Shown in pieces: positions 15,653 through 26,621 of a stretch of 38,998 nt of DNA. Within the stretch, counting starts at the first letter, position 1. Every line of letters begins with the position of its first letter. The position numbers and the translations under genes were made by a program. The stretch is from Desulfobacterales bacterium (GTDB lineage: Bacteria > Desulfobacterota > Desulfobacteria > Desulfobacterales > CAFBRK01): the NCBI GenBank assembly GCA_021737185.1, contig JAIPEL010000029.1, positions 1 to 38,998 of the forward strand, in the 5' to 3' direction. The notes under the pieces are model-generated. The model had not been told where the DNA came from. It ran no database searches and saw nothing but the letters and a program-made list of their open reading frames with translations.

Positions 15653-16462
15653 ATGAAGGACATTCGTATTGCCGCCGTGGTGGCCAACTGCCCGGTGGGA
15701 GAGATCGAAGCGAATCTTTCCGCCATGGAGACCGCCTGCGGCCGAGCAGCAGCAGGCGGCGCCCAACTGGTCTGTTTTCCGGAGCTCAACATCACCGGCT
15801 ACTGCAACCGGCCGGAACTGGCGGATGCAGCCCTTTCGATGGCAGGTCCGGAAGTCAGGGCTGCATCGCGAATGGCCAGAACGCGTGGCATCGTCATCCT
15901 GGCCGGAATGGCGGAAAAGCATGCCTCCGGAGCGGTCTACGCCAGCCATCTTGTCCTGACGCCGGACGGCGGTATCGGCGTATACCGGAAGGTTCACATC
16001 GCACCGCCTGAACGAGGTATTTTCACAGCCGGAGACGAAGTCCCGGTTTTCAGGGCCGCCGGGATCTGCTTCGGCATTCAGCTCTGCTACGATGCGCATT
16101 TTCCGGGGCTGTCCTCTGCCATGACTGCCAGGGGTGCCGAGGTGATCTTCATTCCCCATGCCTCCCCGAGGGGCAACGCAGAGCAAAAACACGATTCCTG
16201 GTTGCGTCATCTCCCGGCAAGGGCCTTTGACAACAGCGTGTTCATCGTCGCCTGGAACCAGATCGGAGAAAACTGCAAAGGGCTCGCCTTTCCGGGAAAC
16301 ATGGTGGTGATCGCCCCGTCAGGCGAAATCATCGCAAAAGATGTCTCCGGCGTCGAAGGGATTTTCTTTGCTGACTTGAAGGCCGATCTGCTCGATCAGG
16401 TCCGTGGCCATGAGATGCGCCACTTCTTTCCCCACCGCCGCCCGGAGCTGTACAAAGGCTGA
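15653..16462 (+). CDS. Carbon-nitrogen hydrolase (nitrilase superfamily)
   Basis: A 269-residue amidase/nitrilase-fold enzyme. The catalytic triad is visible: Glu44 (CFPELNITGY), Lys113 (YRKVHIAPPE) and Cys145 (IQLCYDAHFP). The substrate is not evident; family members hydrolyse amides such as omega-amides of 2-oxo acids, N-carbamoyl amines or nitriles. The start at 15653 (MKDIRIAAVV) places the first beta-strand correctly. The frame is open further upstream, but there it reads the heptad repeat. AGGAAGG is about 13 bases upstream. It lies downstream of the ahb-like gene beyond the repeat hairpin. Confidence 0.85.
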   Translation: MKDIRIAAVVANCPVGEIEANLSAMETACGRAAAGGAQLVCFPELNITGYCNRPELADAALSMAGPEVRAASRMARTRGIVILAGMAEKHASGAVYASHLVLTPDGGIGVYRKVHIAPPERGIFTAGDEVPVFRAAGICFGIQLCYDAHFPGLSSAMTARGAEVIFIPHASPRGNAEQKHDSWLRHLPARAFDNSVFIVAWNQIGENCKGLAFPGNMVVIAPSGEIIAKDVSGVEGIFFADLKADLLDQVRGHEMRHFFPHRRPELYKG

Positions 16463-16465
16463 ACC

Positions 16466-16640
16466 CGACGGAGCGTGGCCCTCCAACCTCCAAGACCTAA
16501 GGCGGAGGCAGGTTGGTTATTGCCGCCGGCCACGGTCGAAGTTTCACATAAGCCTCGCCACTGGCCGGCGGGGGGGCCAGTTTGATCAAGTAAGAAACGA
16601 TCTTTTAGAATAGTTTCATATGAGCCCGGCCATCCGCCAA
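16466..16640. repeat. Composite intergenic repeat, copy 3
   Basis: GACGGAGCGTGGCCCTCC (16468-16485), a block ending TTGCCGCCGGCCACGG, AGTTTCACATAAGCC (16540-16554), CCAGTTTGATCAAG (about 16570) and GAAAC...GTTTC flanking a short spacer. Each block also occurs in the other copies (14370-14530, 5286-5336). No gene is seen in 16463-16651. Confidence 0.6.
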
Positions 16641-16651
16641 TAGGCGCGATT

Positions 16652-16825
16652 TTATCCGCCCGGGAGGCGATAGGTTCCATCCAAACGGTCGAGCATGTCC
16701 TCATAGCGGCGATCCAAGTCGGCAAGCTGCCGTAAATACTCCTGCTCGGACAACTGCCTTCGCCTGCGATCAATCGCCGCCCGCTCGTTGTCATACCATC
16801 TTTCCGGATCGAAATTGTACGTCAA
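16652..16825 (-). CDS. Small charged protein, 57 residues, TTG start
   Basis: The frame starts at a TTG (16823-16825) 8 bases after GGAG and reads TYNFDPERWYDNERAA, then a highly charged helical stretch (DRRRRQLSEQEYLRQL, ADLDRRYEDMLDRLDG) ending TYRLPGG. The acidic/basic heptad-like pattern with L, Y and M spacing indicates a helical hairpin or short coiled coil. It lies 27 bases downstream of the YkgJ-type gene on the same strand, so it is probably co-transcribed. I recall similar short NFDP-RWY proteins in deltaproteobacteria, but no function is known. The overlapping ATG-started frame here has no such composition. Confidence 0.7.
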   Translation of the reverse strand: MTYNFDPERWYDNERAAIDRRRRQLSEQEYLRQLADLDRRYEDMLDRLDGTYRLPGG

Positions 16826-16852
16826 TTTTTTTGCTCCGCAAAAAAATAAGTT

Positions 16853-17521
16853 TCACATGATAGCAATCTCGGTCCTTCCATCTTTCTGGTAGAGCCGCAG
16901 GCCGAAGCCATCGAGCAAGCATTCCACGGGCCGGCCGAAGAGAAACTCAAGATGCTGGGCATCGCCTCCTTTTTCGACGAGCAGTTCGCGCAGCGCCCGA
17001 TCATAGCGGATCATCGCCATCAGTTCGTCGGCCGCCGGTTCGTCGCCGTCGCGCACCGCAGCAGACAGCGCCTCCATACCGGAAAGACCGCACCGGCGTT
17101 CGTGTGCTGCGACAAGGTCCCAGACACCCGCAACATCGTACAAAAGGTCCCGCCGGCTCAGCGGGGACGTTTTCATGATCCGCTCGATCTCCGAAGTATC
17201 CCAGCAGCTCATGGCTCGGCATTCTGCCGTACGCCGGTCGTAGTCCGTGCACAGGTTCCTGGCTTCGTCGAAGAGAATGCAGGTCCAGCCGGAGCCCGCG
17301 CCTTTGAGCTTGATCATCTCCGCTTCGACCCGAACCAACCGGCCGCTTTCGGGCTCCCGGGCAATTTCGCCGATGCGGATCGTGACCAGCAGCCGCAGGG
17401 CAAGCGCGCCGGCTTCCACCAACGGCCGGTCCTCCAACCGAAGGGTCGGCCCGCCCTTTCGGCAGCAAGTGCCGCAGCGACGACATTCGGTGGGGATATC
17501 TAGAGAAAATTCGTTCTGCAC
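16853..17521 (-). CDS. YkgJ-family cysteine-cluster protein
   Basis: A 222-residue protein with the N-terminal metal-binding motif CRRCGTCCRKGGPTL, then WTCILFDEARNLCTDYDRRTAECRAMSCWD, giving the eight-cysteine pattern of the YkgJ family, thought to bind zinc or an iron-sulfur cluster. The C-terminal half is helical, without a recognised domain. Its biochemical role is unknown; some homologues are annotated as Fe-S oxidoreductases. The small gene at 16652-16825 follows on the same strand. A repeat hairpin separates it from the upstream gene region. Confidence 0.83.
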   Translation of the reverse strand: MQNEFSLDIPTECRRCGTCCRKGGPTLRLEDRPLVEAGALALRLLVTIRIGEIAREPESGRLVRVEAEMIKLKGAGSGWTCILFDEARNLCTDYDRRTAECRAMSCWDTSEIERIMKTSPLSRRDLLYDVAGVWDLVAAHERRCGLSGMEALSAAVRDGDEPAADELMAMIRYDRALRELLVEKGGDAQHLEFLFGRPVECLLDGFGLRLYQKDGRTEIAIM

Positions 17522-17543
17522 GGTCGGTGCCTCTGTTCAAGGC

Positions 17544-17690
17544 TTCTGCTAAAAAATCCGAAGCACGAAATCCGAAATTCGAAACAATATCGAAATTCGA
17601 ATGACCGAATGATCGAAACAAGAGAACCCATTGGGCTGCATTCGGAACTTGTTTCGGTCATTCGGATTTCGAATTTTCCACCTTCCATAA
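17544..17690. repeat. GAAATTCG-type repeat hairpin
   Basis: The left arm, about 17547-17622, has units such as AAATCCG, AAGCACG, AAATCCG, AAATTCG, then 8-base units AATGACCG, AATGATCG. The right arm, about 17650-17684, has TGTTTCGGTCATTCGG and ATTTCGAATTTT, complementary to the left arm. Between them is a 30-base loop. It is followed at 17698-17735 by a GC-rich stem (GGCCGCCC/GGGCGGCC). No gene is seen in 17522-17812. Confidence 0.7.
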
Positions 17691-17788
17691 TATGACAGGC
17701 CGCCCGGCCCGATAATGCCGGGCGGGCGGCCTTTCCCTGATGAAGCGCTTTGTGCCGGGCTTCGCGAAACGCGACCCCCACATCCAAC

Positions 17789-17808
17789 CAAATCGCCGCA
17801 GCGATTTG
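17789..17808. terminator. Short hairpin after the PFOR stop
   Basis: CAAATCGC (17789-17796), loop CGCA, GCGATTTG (17801-17808), immediately downstream of the PFOR stop on the minus strand. There is no U run, so it could be a processing or stabilising stem as well as a terminator. Confidence 0.4.
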
Positions 17809-17812
17809 ATGA

Positions 17813-21553
<3,741 letters not shown>

Positions 21554-21765
21554 TTAAATGTTTCATCAACCAAAAGATCTATTTTTAAATCAATTACCGT
21601 CTCCTTGTAAAGGAAAAGATAGGATTGACTTTTCCGAATTGTTTTTTAGTTTCTTTTTTTCCGGCAACATCACTTGAAGTTTTTATTTTCTTCCGCCATA
21701 CCGATGATTGCCGTCGGATCGGATTCCTAAATCACCTCGCCGGAAAAAAGAAAAGGAGCTGTTCG

Positions 21766-22317
21766 ATGAAAACCAGAACTGTAGGGGAGTTCATGGTCCC
21801 GGTCAGCAAGTATGCCACCGTGTCCAAGAAAGCCACATTGACCGAAGCGCTCAAGGCCTTGGAAGACGAAAACATGCGCTTCGGTGACCGGCCATACCGC
21901 CATGCCTCCCTGGTGGTGGTCGACAAGCAGGGGCGCGCCGTGGGGCGGGTGAGCCAGATCGATATCATGCGGGCCCTGGAGCCGGGGTACAGCGAAGTGG
22001 GCGACACCCGATGGATGGAGCGCTCCGGATTGACCCGACGAATGCTCGTTACCATCCGAGAGCAGTTCAATCTCTGGAACCAGCCGGTGGAAGAAATGCG
22101 AAAGACCATGGAAGGGATCAAAGTAGCCGAAATCATGCAGGTTCCAACCGAGGGAGAGTTTGTAGACGAAACAGACACCTTGAACATCGCCATGCACCGC
22201 ATCGTCATGGGCCGGCACCACAGCCTGCTCGTCACCCGAGACGGGAAGATCGTCGGCATCCTCCGCTCCACCGACGCATTTAACGCCCTCTATGACATGA
22301 TCTTCGCCTCGGAATGA
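21766..22317 (+). CDS. CBS-pair domain protein
   Basis: A 183-residue protein made almost entirely of two CBS motifs: residues 5-70 (VGEFMVPVSKYATVSKKATL...ALVVVDKQGRAVGRVSQIDIMRAL) and 120-180 (VAEIMQVPTEGEFVDETDTL...HSLLVTRDGKIVGILRSTDAF), with a helical linker between. CBS pairs bind adenosine nucleotides and sense energy charge. AAGGAG precedes the ATG by 7 bases. The stop overlaps the next start (ATGA), so it is translationally coupled to the GlcF-like Fe-S protein and may gate its partner. PFOR is divergent. Confidence 0.88.
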   Translation: MKTRTVGEFMVPVSKYATVSKKATLTEALKALEDENMRFGDRPYRHASLVVVDKQGRAVGRVSQIDIMRALEPGYSEVGDTRWMERSGLTRRMLVTIREQFNLWNQPVEEMRKTMEGIKVAEIMQVPTEGEFVDETDTLNIAMHRIVMGRHHSLLVTRDGKIVGILRSTDAFNALYDMIFASE

Positions 22318-23618
22318 CCGATATACGGGCCATCGCCCGCCTGATGCGGGAGCTCGAAGACCAGCTTGCGCTGTGCATGCGCTGCGGCATGTGCCAAGCC
22401 GTGTGCCCGGTTTATTCCGACACCGGAAAAGAGGCCGACGTGGCCCGGGGAAAGATCGTCCTGCTCGACGGCCTTGTCCATGAACTGTTCAAGGACCCGA
22501 AGGGAGTCGCAGAAAGGCTCAACCGCTGTCTGCTGTGCGGTTCCTGTGCGGCCAACTGCCCCAGCGGCGTCAAGGTCCTGGACATCTTTTTAAAGGCCCG
22601 GGCGATCCTGACCGGCTTCATGGGGCTTTCGCCCGCAAAGCGGCTGATTCTTCGCGGCATGCTCTCCCGGCCGGAGCTTTTCGACCGAGTCACCGAGTGG
22701 GCCGGCCGGTTTCAGAAAATCTTCACCCGGCCGGCCAACGAGGTCATCGGCACCTCGTGTGCACGGATCGCCTCGCCGCTGCTGGGCGGCCGTCACTTCC
22801 GCCCCCTGGCCCCAAAAGCGTTCCACCAGAAAACGCCTTCGAAAGACACCGCTGCCGGGTCCAGCGGCAAACGGGCGGCATTTTTCGTCGGCTGTCTCAT
22901 CGACAAGATCTTTCCAAACATCGCCGAAGCCAGCATGACCGTTTTGGAAAACTGCGGTGTCGGCATCTATCTGCCGGACGGCCAGGGCTGCTGCGGCATC
23001 CCGGCCCTTTCCTCCGGAGACCGCAAAACCTTTTTCCGGCTGCTTCACCACAACCTTGCCTTGTTTGAAGCGGCGCAAACCGATGTGATGCTCACGGCCT
23101 GTGCCACCTGCACCTCGACCATCAAAAAGGTATGGCCGGTCATGGTGGCAGACCAGCCCGAGACCCTTCGCAGGCGGGTCGAGCAAATCGCCGAGAAGAC
23201 CACCGACATCAATGCGTTTGTGGCGCCTTTGATCGATCCGGCCAAACTGACGGCACCGCCGCGAAAACCGCCGATGGTCGTCACCTACCACGATCCGTGC
23301 CATCTGAAAAAATCCCTCGGGATTTTTGCCGAACCCCGCCGCCTGCTTCAAGCGGCACCGGGCTGCCGGCTGGCGGAAATGGCCGAGCCGGATGCCTGCT
23401 GCGGCATGGGCGGCAGCTTCAATTTGCAATACTACGAGATTTCATCGAGGATCGGGCGCCTGAAGCGGGACCGGATCGTGGCTACCGGGGCCTCGGCGGT
23501 GACCACGGGCTGTCCGGCCTGCATGCTCCAAATCTCGGATATGCTTTCCCGATCCGGCAACAGCGTAAGAGTCTGTCATCCGATAGAAATCATTGCAGAA
23601 GCGATGGATCCTTCATGA
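22314..23618 (+). CDS. GlcF/HdrD-like (Fe-S)-binding oxidoreductase subunit
   Basis: A 434-residue electron-transfer protein. N-terminal 2[4Fe-4S] ferredoxin motifs are at C21/C24/C27/C31 and C72/C75/C78/C82. Two CCG domains follow (GQGCCGIPALSSGD; PDACCGMGGSFN, plus FVGCLIDKIFPN and YHDPCHLKKSLG). This layout is that of glycolate/lactate oxidase subunit GlcF and of HdrD. It would pass electrons from a flavin 2-hydroxyacid dehydrogenase to menaquinone or a disulfide. No GlcD flavoprotein is adjacent, which is unusual. The neighbouring PFOR and nearby lactate permease support a role in lactate oxidation. Confidence 0.85.
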   Translation: MTDIRAIARLMRELEDQLALCMRCGMCQAVCPVYSDTGKEADVARGKIVLLDGLVHELFKDPKGVAERLNRCLLCGSCAANCPSGVKVLDIFLKARAILTGFMGLSPAKRLILRGMLSRPELFDRVTEWAGRFQKIFTRPANEVIGTSCARIASPLLGGRHFRPLAPKAFHQKTPSKDTAAGSSGKRAAFFVGCLIDKIFPNIAEASMTVLENCGVGIYLPDGQGCCGIPALSSGDRKTFFRLLHHNLALFEAAQTDVMLTACATCTSTIKKVWPVMVADQPETLRRRVEQIAEKTTDINAFVAPLIDPAKLTAPPRKPPMVVTYHDPCHLKKSLGIFAEPRRLLQAAPGCRLAEMAEPDACCGMGGSFNLQYYEISSRIGRLKRDRIVATGASAVTTGCPACMLQISDMLSRSGNSVRVCHPIEIIAEAMDPS

Positions 23619-23666
23619 GCATTTCACCGCCGCCGATCAAGTCCAACCAGAGAGGATGAGAGAAAC

Positions 23667-24587
23667 ATGAGTAAGGTGATCATTACAGCAGCCCTGACCG
23701 GCAACATTCATACACCGTCGATGTCGCCCCATCTGCCGATCACCCCGGAGCAGCTGATCGAGGAGGCAGTCCGATGCGAAAATGCCGGGGCCGCGGTGGT
23801 CCACGTTCACGCCAGAAACCCGGAAGACGGAAAACCGTCCACGGACACCGGGCTTTACAGAACCATACTCAGCGGGATGAAGGCCAAAACCGGGCTGGTC
23901 GTCAGCCCCACCACCGGCGGCACCGCGACCATGACGCCGGAGGAGAGAATCGCGGTGGTCAGGGAACTGAAACCCGAAATGGCCACTTTCAACGCCGGCT
24001 CCTTGAATTTTGCCCTCTACCCCATATTGAACAAAATGAAGGATTTTCAATACGACTGGGAAAAAGATTTTCTCCGGTCCACCGAAAGCTTCATCTTCCC
24101 CAACACCTTTGCCTCCCTGAAAGTGTTCGCCAAAACCATGGAAGAGACCGGGACAAAACCGGAACTGGAGGTATATGACGTGGGGCAGATCACCAACTTG
24201 GCCCAGATCTTCTCTGAAGGGTACCTGCAAAAGCCCCTGTATCTGCAGTTCGTTCTGGGGATCCTGGGCGGCATTCCCGCCACCTTGGAAAACCTGATAT
24301 TTTTGACCAATACCGCCCGCAGGGTGCTGGGTGATTTTGAGTGCAGCGTCTGCGCGGCAGGCCGCCACCAGTTTCCCATGGGTGTGGTGAACATGCTGCA
24401 GGGCGGGCACATGCGGGTGGGGCTTGAAGACAACCTTTACATCGCCAAGGGGCAGTTGGCCAAGGGCAGCTATGAACAGGTCGAAAAGGCGGTTCGCCTG
24501 GCCCGGGAGTTGGGGCTCGAACCGGCGACGTCCGAGGAAGCCAGAACGATCCTGGGACTGAAGGGGCTCGAAAAGGTCGACTATTAG
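23667..24587 (+). CDS. Beta-keto acid cleavage enzyme (BKACE/DUF849)
   Basis: A 306-residue TIM-barrel enzyme of the 3-keto-5-aminohexanoate cleavage family. It condenses a beta-keto acid with acetyl-CoA to give acetoacetate and a CoA ester. The zinc ligands His46 and His48 stand in VVHVHARNP, and the family segments SPTTGGTATMTPEER, VLGILGGIPATLENL and NMLQGGHMRVGLEDN are intact. The substrate is not predictable from sequence; the carboxylate genes around it (thiolase, SDR, acyl-CoA synthetase) suggest beta-keto acid breakdown. It is 48 bases after the Fe-S gene, likely the same transcript. Its TAG stop is the first three bases of a 28-base inverted repeat. Confidence 0.9.
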   Translation: MSKVIITAALTGNIHTPSMSPHLPITPEQLIEEAVRCENAGAAVVHVHARNPEDGKPSTDTGLYRTILSGMKAKTGLVVSPTTGGTATMTPEERIAVVRELKPEMATFNAGSLNFALYPILNKMKDFQYDWEKDFLRSTESFIFPNTFASLKVFAKTMEETGTKPELEVYDVGQITNLAQIFSEGYLQKPLYLQFVLGILGGIPATLENLIFLTNTARRVLGDFECSVCAAGRHQFPMGVVNMLQGGHMRVGLEDNLYIAKGQLAKGSYEQVEKAVRLARELGLEPATSEEARTILGLKGLEKVDY

Positions 24588-24681
24588 GGATTGTCAGAAT
24601 TACGTTCCGTTTCAACTGCCACGACGTATACAGGGGCATGCCCTCCATGGACTTCGAAAAAGCCGGCATGACAATCCCTAA
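24584..24681. repeat. Hairpin-forming repeat at the BKACE stop
   Basis: TTAGGGATTGTCA (24584-24596) and TGACAATCCCTAA (24669-24681) pair perfectly over 13 bases. The outer copy at 24940-24967 can pair with the same left arm. Confidence 0.75.
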
Positions 24682-24967
24682 ATATCGGAAAGTTATTTTG
24701 CAAATACTCTAGGCCGACCGCATGGCTGAAAGCATCGTCAGTACCATCAGGAACAGGAAAAAATAAACCTGCACGAGGGAGCCGCTTCTGGCCGCGGCAT
24801 ACAGGAAAAAGGGGATCACCAGCATGGCCAGCAGAAGAATGCCCTTGATCCGCATTTGAATTTTTTTAAATAAATTTAGCAACATCCACACTCCTTCCGG
24901 CGGCGTCTCGCGGGAAAAAATTCCGAAATTGCCGGGTCCAAACGGAACGGAATTCTGACAATCCCTA
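24585..24967. repeat. 28-bp inverted repeats bounding a 383-bp segment
   Basis: Left arm 24585-24612 and right arm 24940-24967 match at 27 of 28 positions in inverted orientation (ends TAGGGATTGTCAGAATT). Each arm begins with the TAG stop of its flanking gene, BKACE on the plus strand and the lactate permease on the minus strand. The enclosed segment carries the small membrane gene. No transposase is present and I could not identify target-site duplications. Confidence 0.75.
24709..24885 (-). CDS. Small two-helix membrane protein, 58 residues
   Basis: Starts MLLNLFKKIQMRIKG and contains two hydrophobic helices (about residues 14-33 and 37-54) joined by AARSGSLVQ, ending in AMRSA. AAGGAG lies 5 bases before the ATG at 24885, which favours this start over the upstream GTG at 24891. 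It follows the lactate permease on the same strand after 79 bases, inside the inverted-repeat-bounded segment. Possibly a transporter-associated small protein; no known family is recognised. Confidence 0.6.
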   Translation of the reverse strand: MLLNLFKKIQMRIKGILLLAMLVIPFFLYAAARSGSLVQVYFFLFLMVLTMLSAMRSA

Positions 24968-26524
24968 TATCAGCACCGCCAGCATCGTAAACACGCCGAA
25001 AAAGGCGGTGATGATCAGGCCGTATTTCAGGGTCGCCCGCAGCACAGGCCCTTCCTTTCCGGCCAGTCCGATCGTGGAACACCCCACCAGGATCTTGGCC
25101 GGCGCGATCATGCTTCCCAGCGCGCCGCCGGTGGTCTGGGCCGCCAGGATGACCGCCGCGCTCAAGCCGGTCAGCTCGGCGGTCTGCTGCTGCAACACGC
25201 CGAAAACCACATTGGAATTGGTGTTGCTCCCGGTCATAAACGCCCCAAGCAAACCGATCCAGGGCGCAAAAAAGGGATAGACGCTTCCAAAGGCGCGGCT
25301 GATCCCTTCGGCCAGGAGGTAGATCATGCCGCAGTGGTCCATGATCAGGGCAAATCCGACCATGCTGACAATCCCCAGGCTGGTGGGAACGCCGTTTTGA
25401 ACGGTTTGGCCCAGGATCTGTTTCCACGCGCCGGCGCGATAAAACCCCCCGGCGCGATACACCAGGTAGCTGACCGCCGATGCGTACACCAGAAGAGCCC
25501 CCCCGTGTCCGAACACATTAATGGCGGTGCCGCTGCCGGCCGGCACCACCCACCCCTTAAGAGACGTGATTTCCGGAAAAGACATCGACAGTTTGATCTG
25601 GCCCAGGAAACTTTTCAGCGTAGGAATCATCACCCCGGCCGAAACGATCACAATCAGGATCAAATACGCCGACAGGGCCCAGCCGATCCCCATGGGCGAT
25701 GAGACGTCCGGCGATTCACTGCTGTTGTTGTATATCCTAAGGCGGGATACCGCCAGACAGGCGACCATGCCTGTCAGGCTGGCGCCGAACCCCCCAAGGT
25801 TCCACATTCCTGTGGTGACCAGGAGGTATTGGGTGCCGGCCATGGTGGTGCCCACCGTCAACAGGGCGACCAGGCTGTGTCGCACCGTTTTCCAGCCGCC
25901 GTAGACGTGCACCGCAAAAAGTCCGCACAGATAGGCTGCCAGCCCCAGATAAATGCCTGACCAGGGGGCCAGAAAATCGGCCGTAAGGCCGGTGACGGCG
26001 ATCATGGCCTGAAACGACGCGGCCATGGATCCGAACGTCACCGACCAGCAGTGCCCGATGGCCGGAACCGCGACGGCCACCACCGGCGAAAAACCGAGGC
26101 CGACCAGAAGGGGGGCCGCCACGGCAATGGGCACCCCGTATCCGGCCACCCCTTGGAGAAACGAGGAAAACACCCAGCCGAAAATCAGCAGCTGGATGGT
26201 TTTGTCCCCGCTGAAACGCTGAATCCCGGCGCCGATGGCGCCGATGGCCCCGGTTTCATTGACGACATGGTACAGCAGCAGTGCAGGCCAGATGATATAG
26301 AGCACATTCAGCGACAGGAGCACGCCCCGCATCTGGGAATAGGCCAGCAGCCGGGGGTGGGCCCCGAAAAGTAGAACGGAAACGATCAGCGCCGCAATCC
26401 AGCCGGCGGCACCGGCCCGGCCGCCGCTCCAGTTGAACCAGATCATCAACACCAGCACCACCACCATGGGAGAGAGCGCAAAAAACCACTTCACCAAATA
26501 CATCGCCGTCATGTTATCACCCAT
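24965..26524 (-). CDS. lldP: L-lactate permease family transporter
   Basis: An integral membrane protein of 519 residues with about 12-14 hydrophobic segments. The LctP family signatures QGVAGYGVPIAVAAPLLVGLGF, MTGSNTNSNVVFGVLQ and GGALGSMIAPAKILVGCSTIGL are present. It imports lactate or glycolate with protons. The 98-base spacer to the upstream sigma54 activator gene, on the same strand, contains a GCCGCTG/CAGCGGC stem. Starts at 26524, 26512 and 26503 are all possible; none has a strong ribosome site, and GGGTG precedes the one at 26512. Its stop codon lies in the right 28-base inverted repeat. Confidence 0.93.
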   Translation of the reverse strand: MGDNMTAMYLVKWFFALSPMVVVLVLMIWFNWSGGRAGAAGWIAALIVSVLLFGAHPRLLAYSQMRGVLLSLNVLYIIWPALLLYHVVNETGAIGAIGAGIQRFSGDKTIQLLIFGWVFSSFLQGVAGYGVPIAVAAPLLVGLGFSPVVAVAVPAIGHCWSVTFGSMAASFQAMIAVTGLTADFLAPWSGIYLGLAAYLCGLFAVHVYGGWKTVRHSLVALLTVGTTMAGTQYLLVTTGMWNLGGFGASLTGMVACLAVSRLRIYNNSSESPDVSSPMGIGWALSAYLILIVIVSAGVMIPTLKSFLGQIKLSMSFPEITSLKGWVVPAGSGTAINVFGHGGALLVYASAVSYLVYRAGGFYRAGAWKQILGQTVQNGVPTSLGIVSMVGFALIMDHCGMIYLLAEGISRAFGSVYPFFAPWIGLLGAFMTGSNTNSNVVFGVLQQQTAELTGLSAAVILAAQTTGGALGSMIAPAKILVGCSTIGLAGKEGPVLRATLKYGLIITAFFGVFTMLAVLI

Positions 26525-26621
26525 GGGGATTCCGATACTGGTGCAGATGTACTCAACGCAGACGCCATTGACTTGAAAACTGCTCCGAACAGCAGGGCCG
26601 CTGCTTGAAACAGCGGCTTTG

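Noticed and set aside
17698-17735. GC-rich stem as the PFOR terminator
   Set aside because: On the PFOR strand no U run follows the stem, so I left it within the repeat description and did not call a terminator.
26525-26621. Sigma54 promoter before the lactate permease
   Set aside because: The best match on the minus strand has GG-N10-GA, not GC, so it fails the invariant positions.
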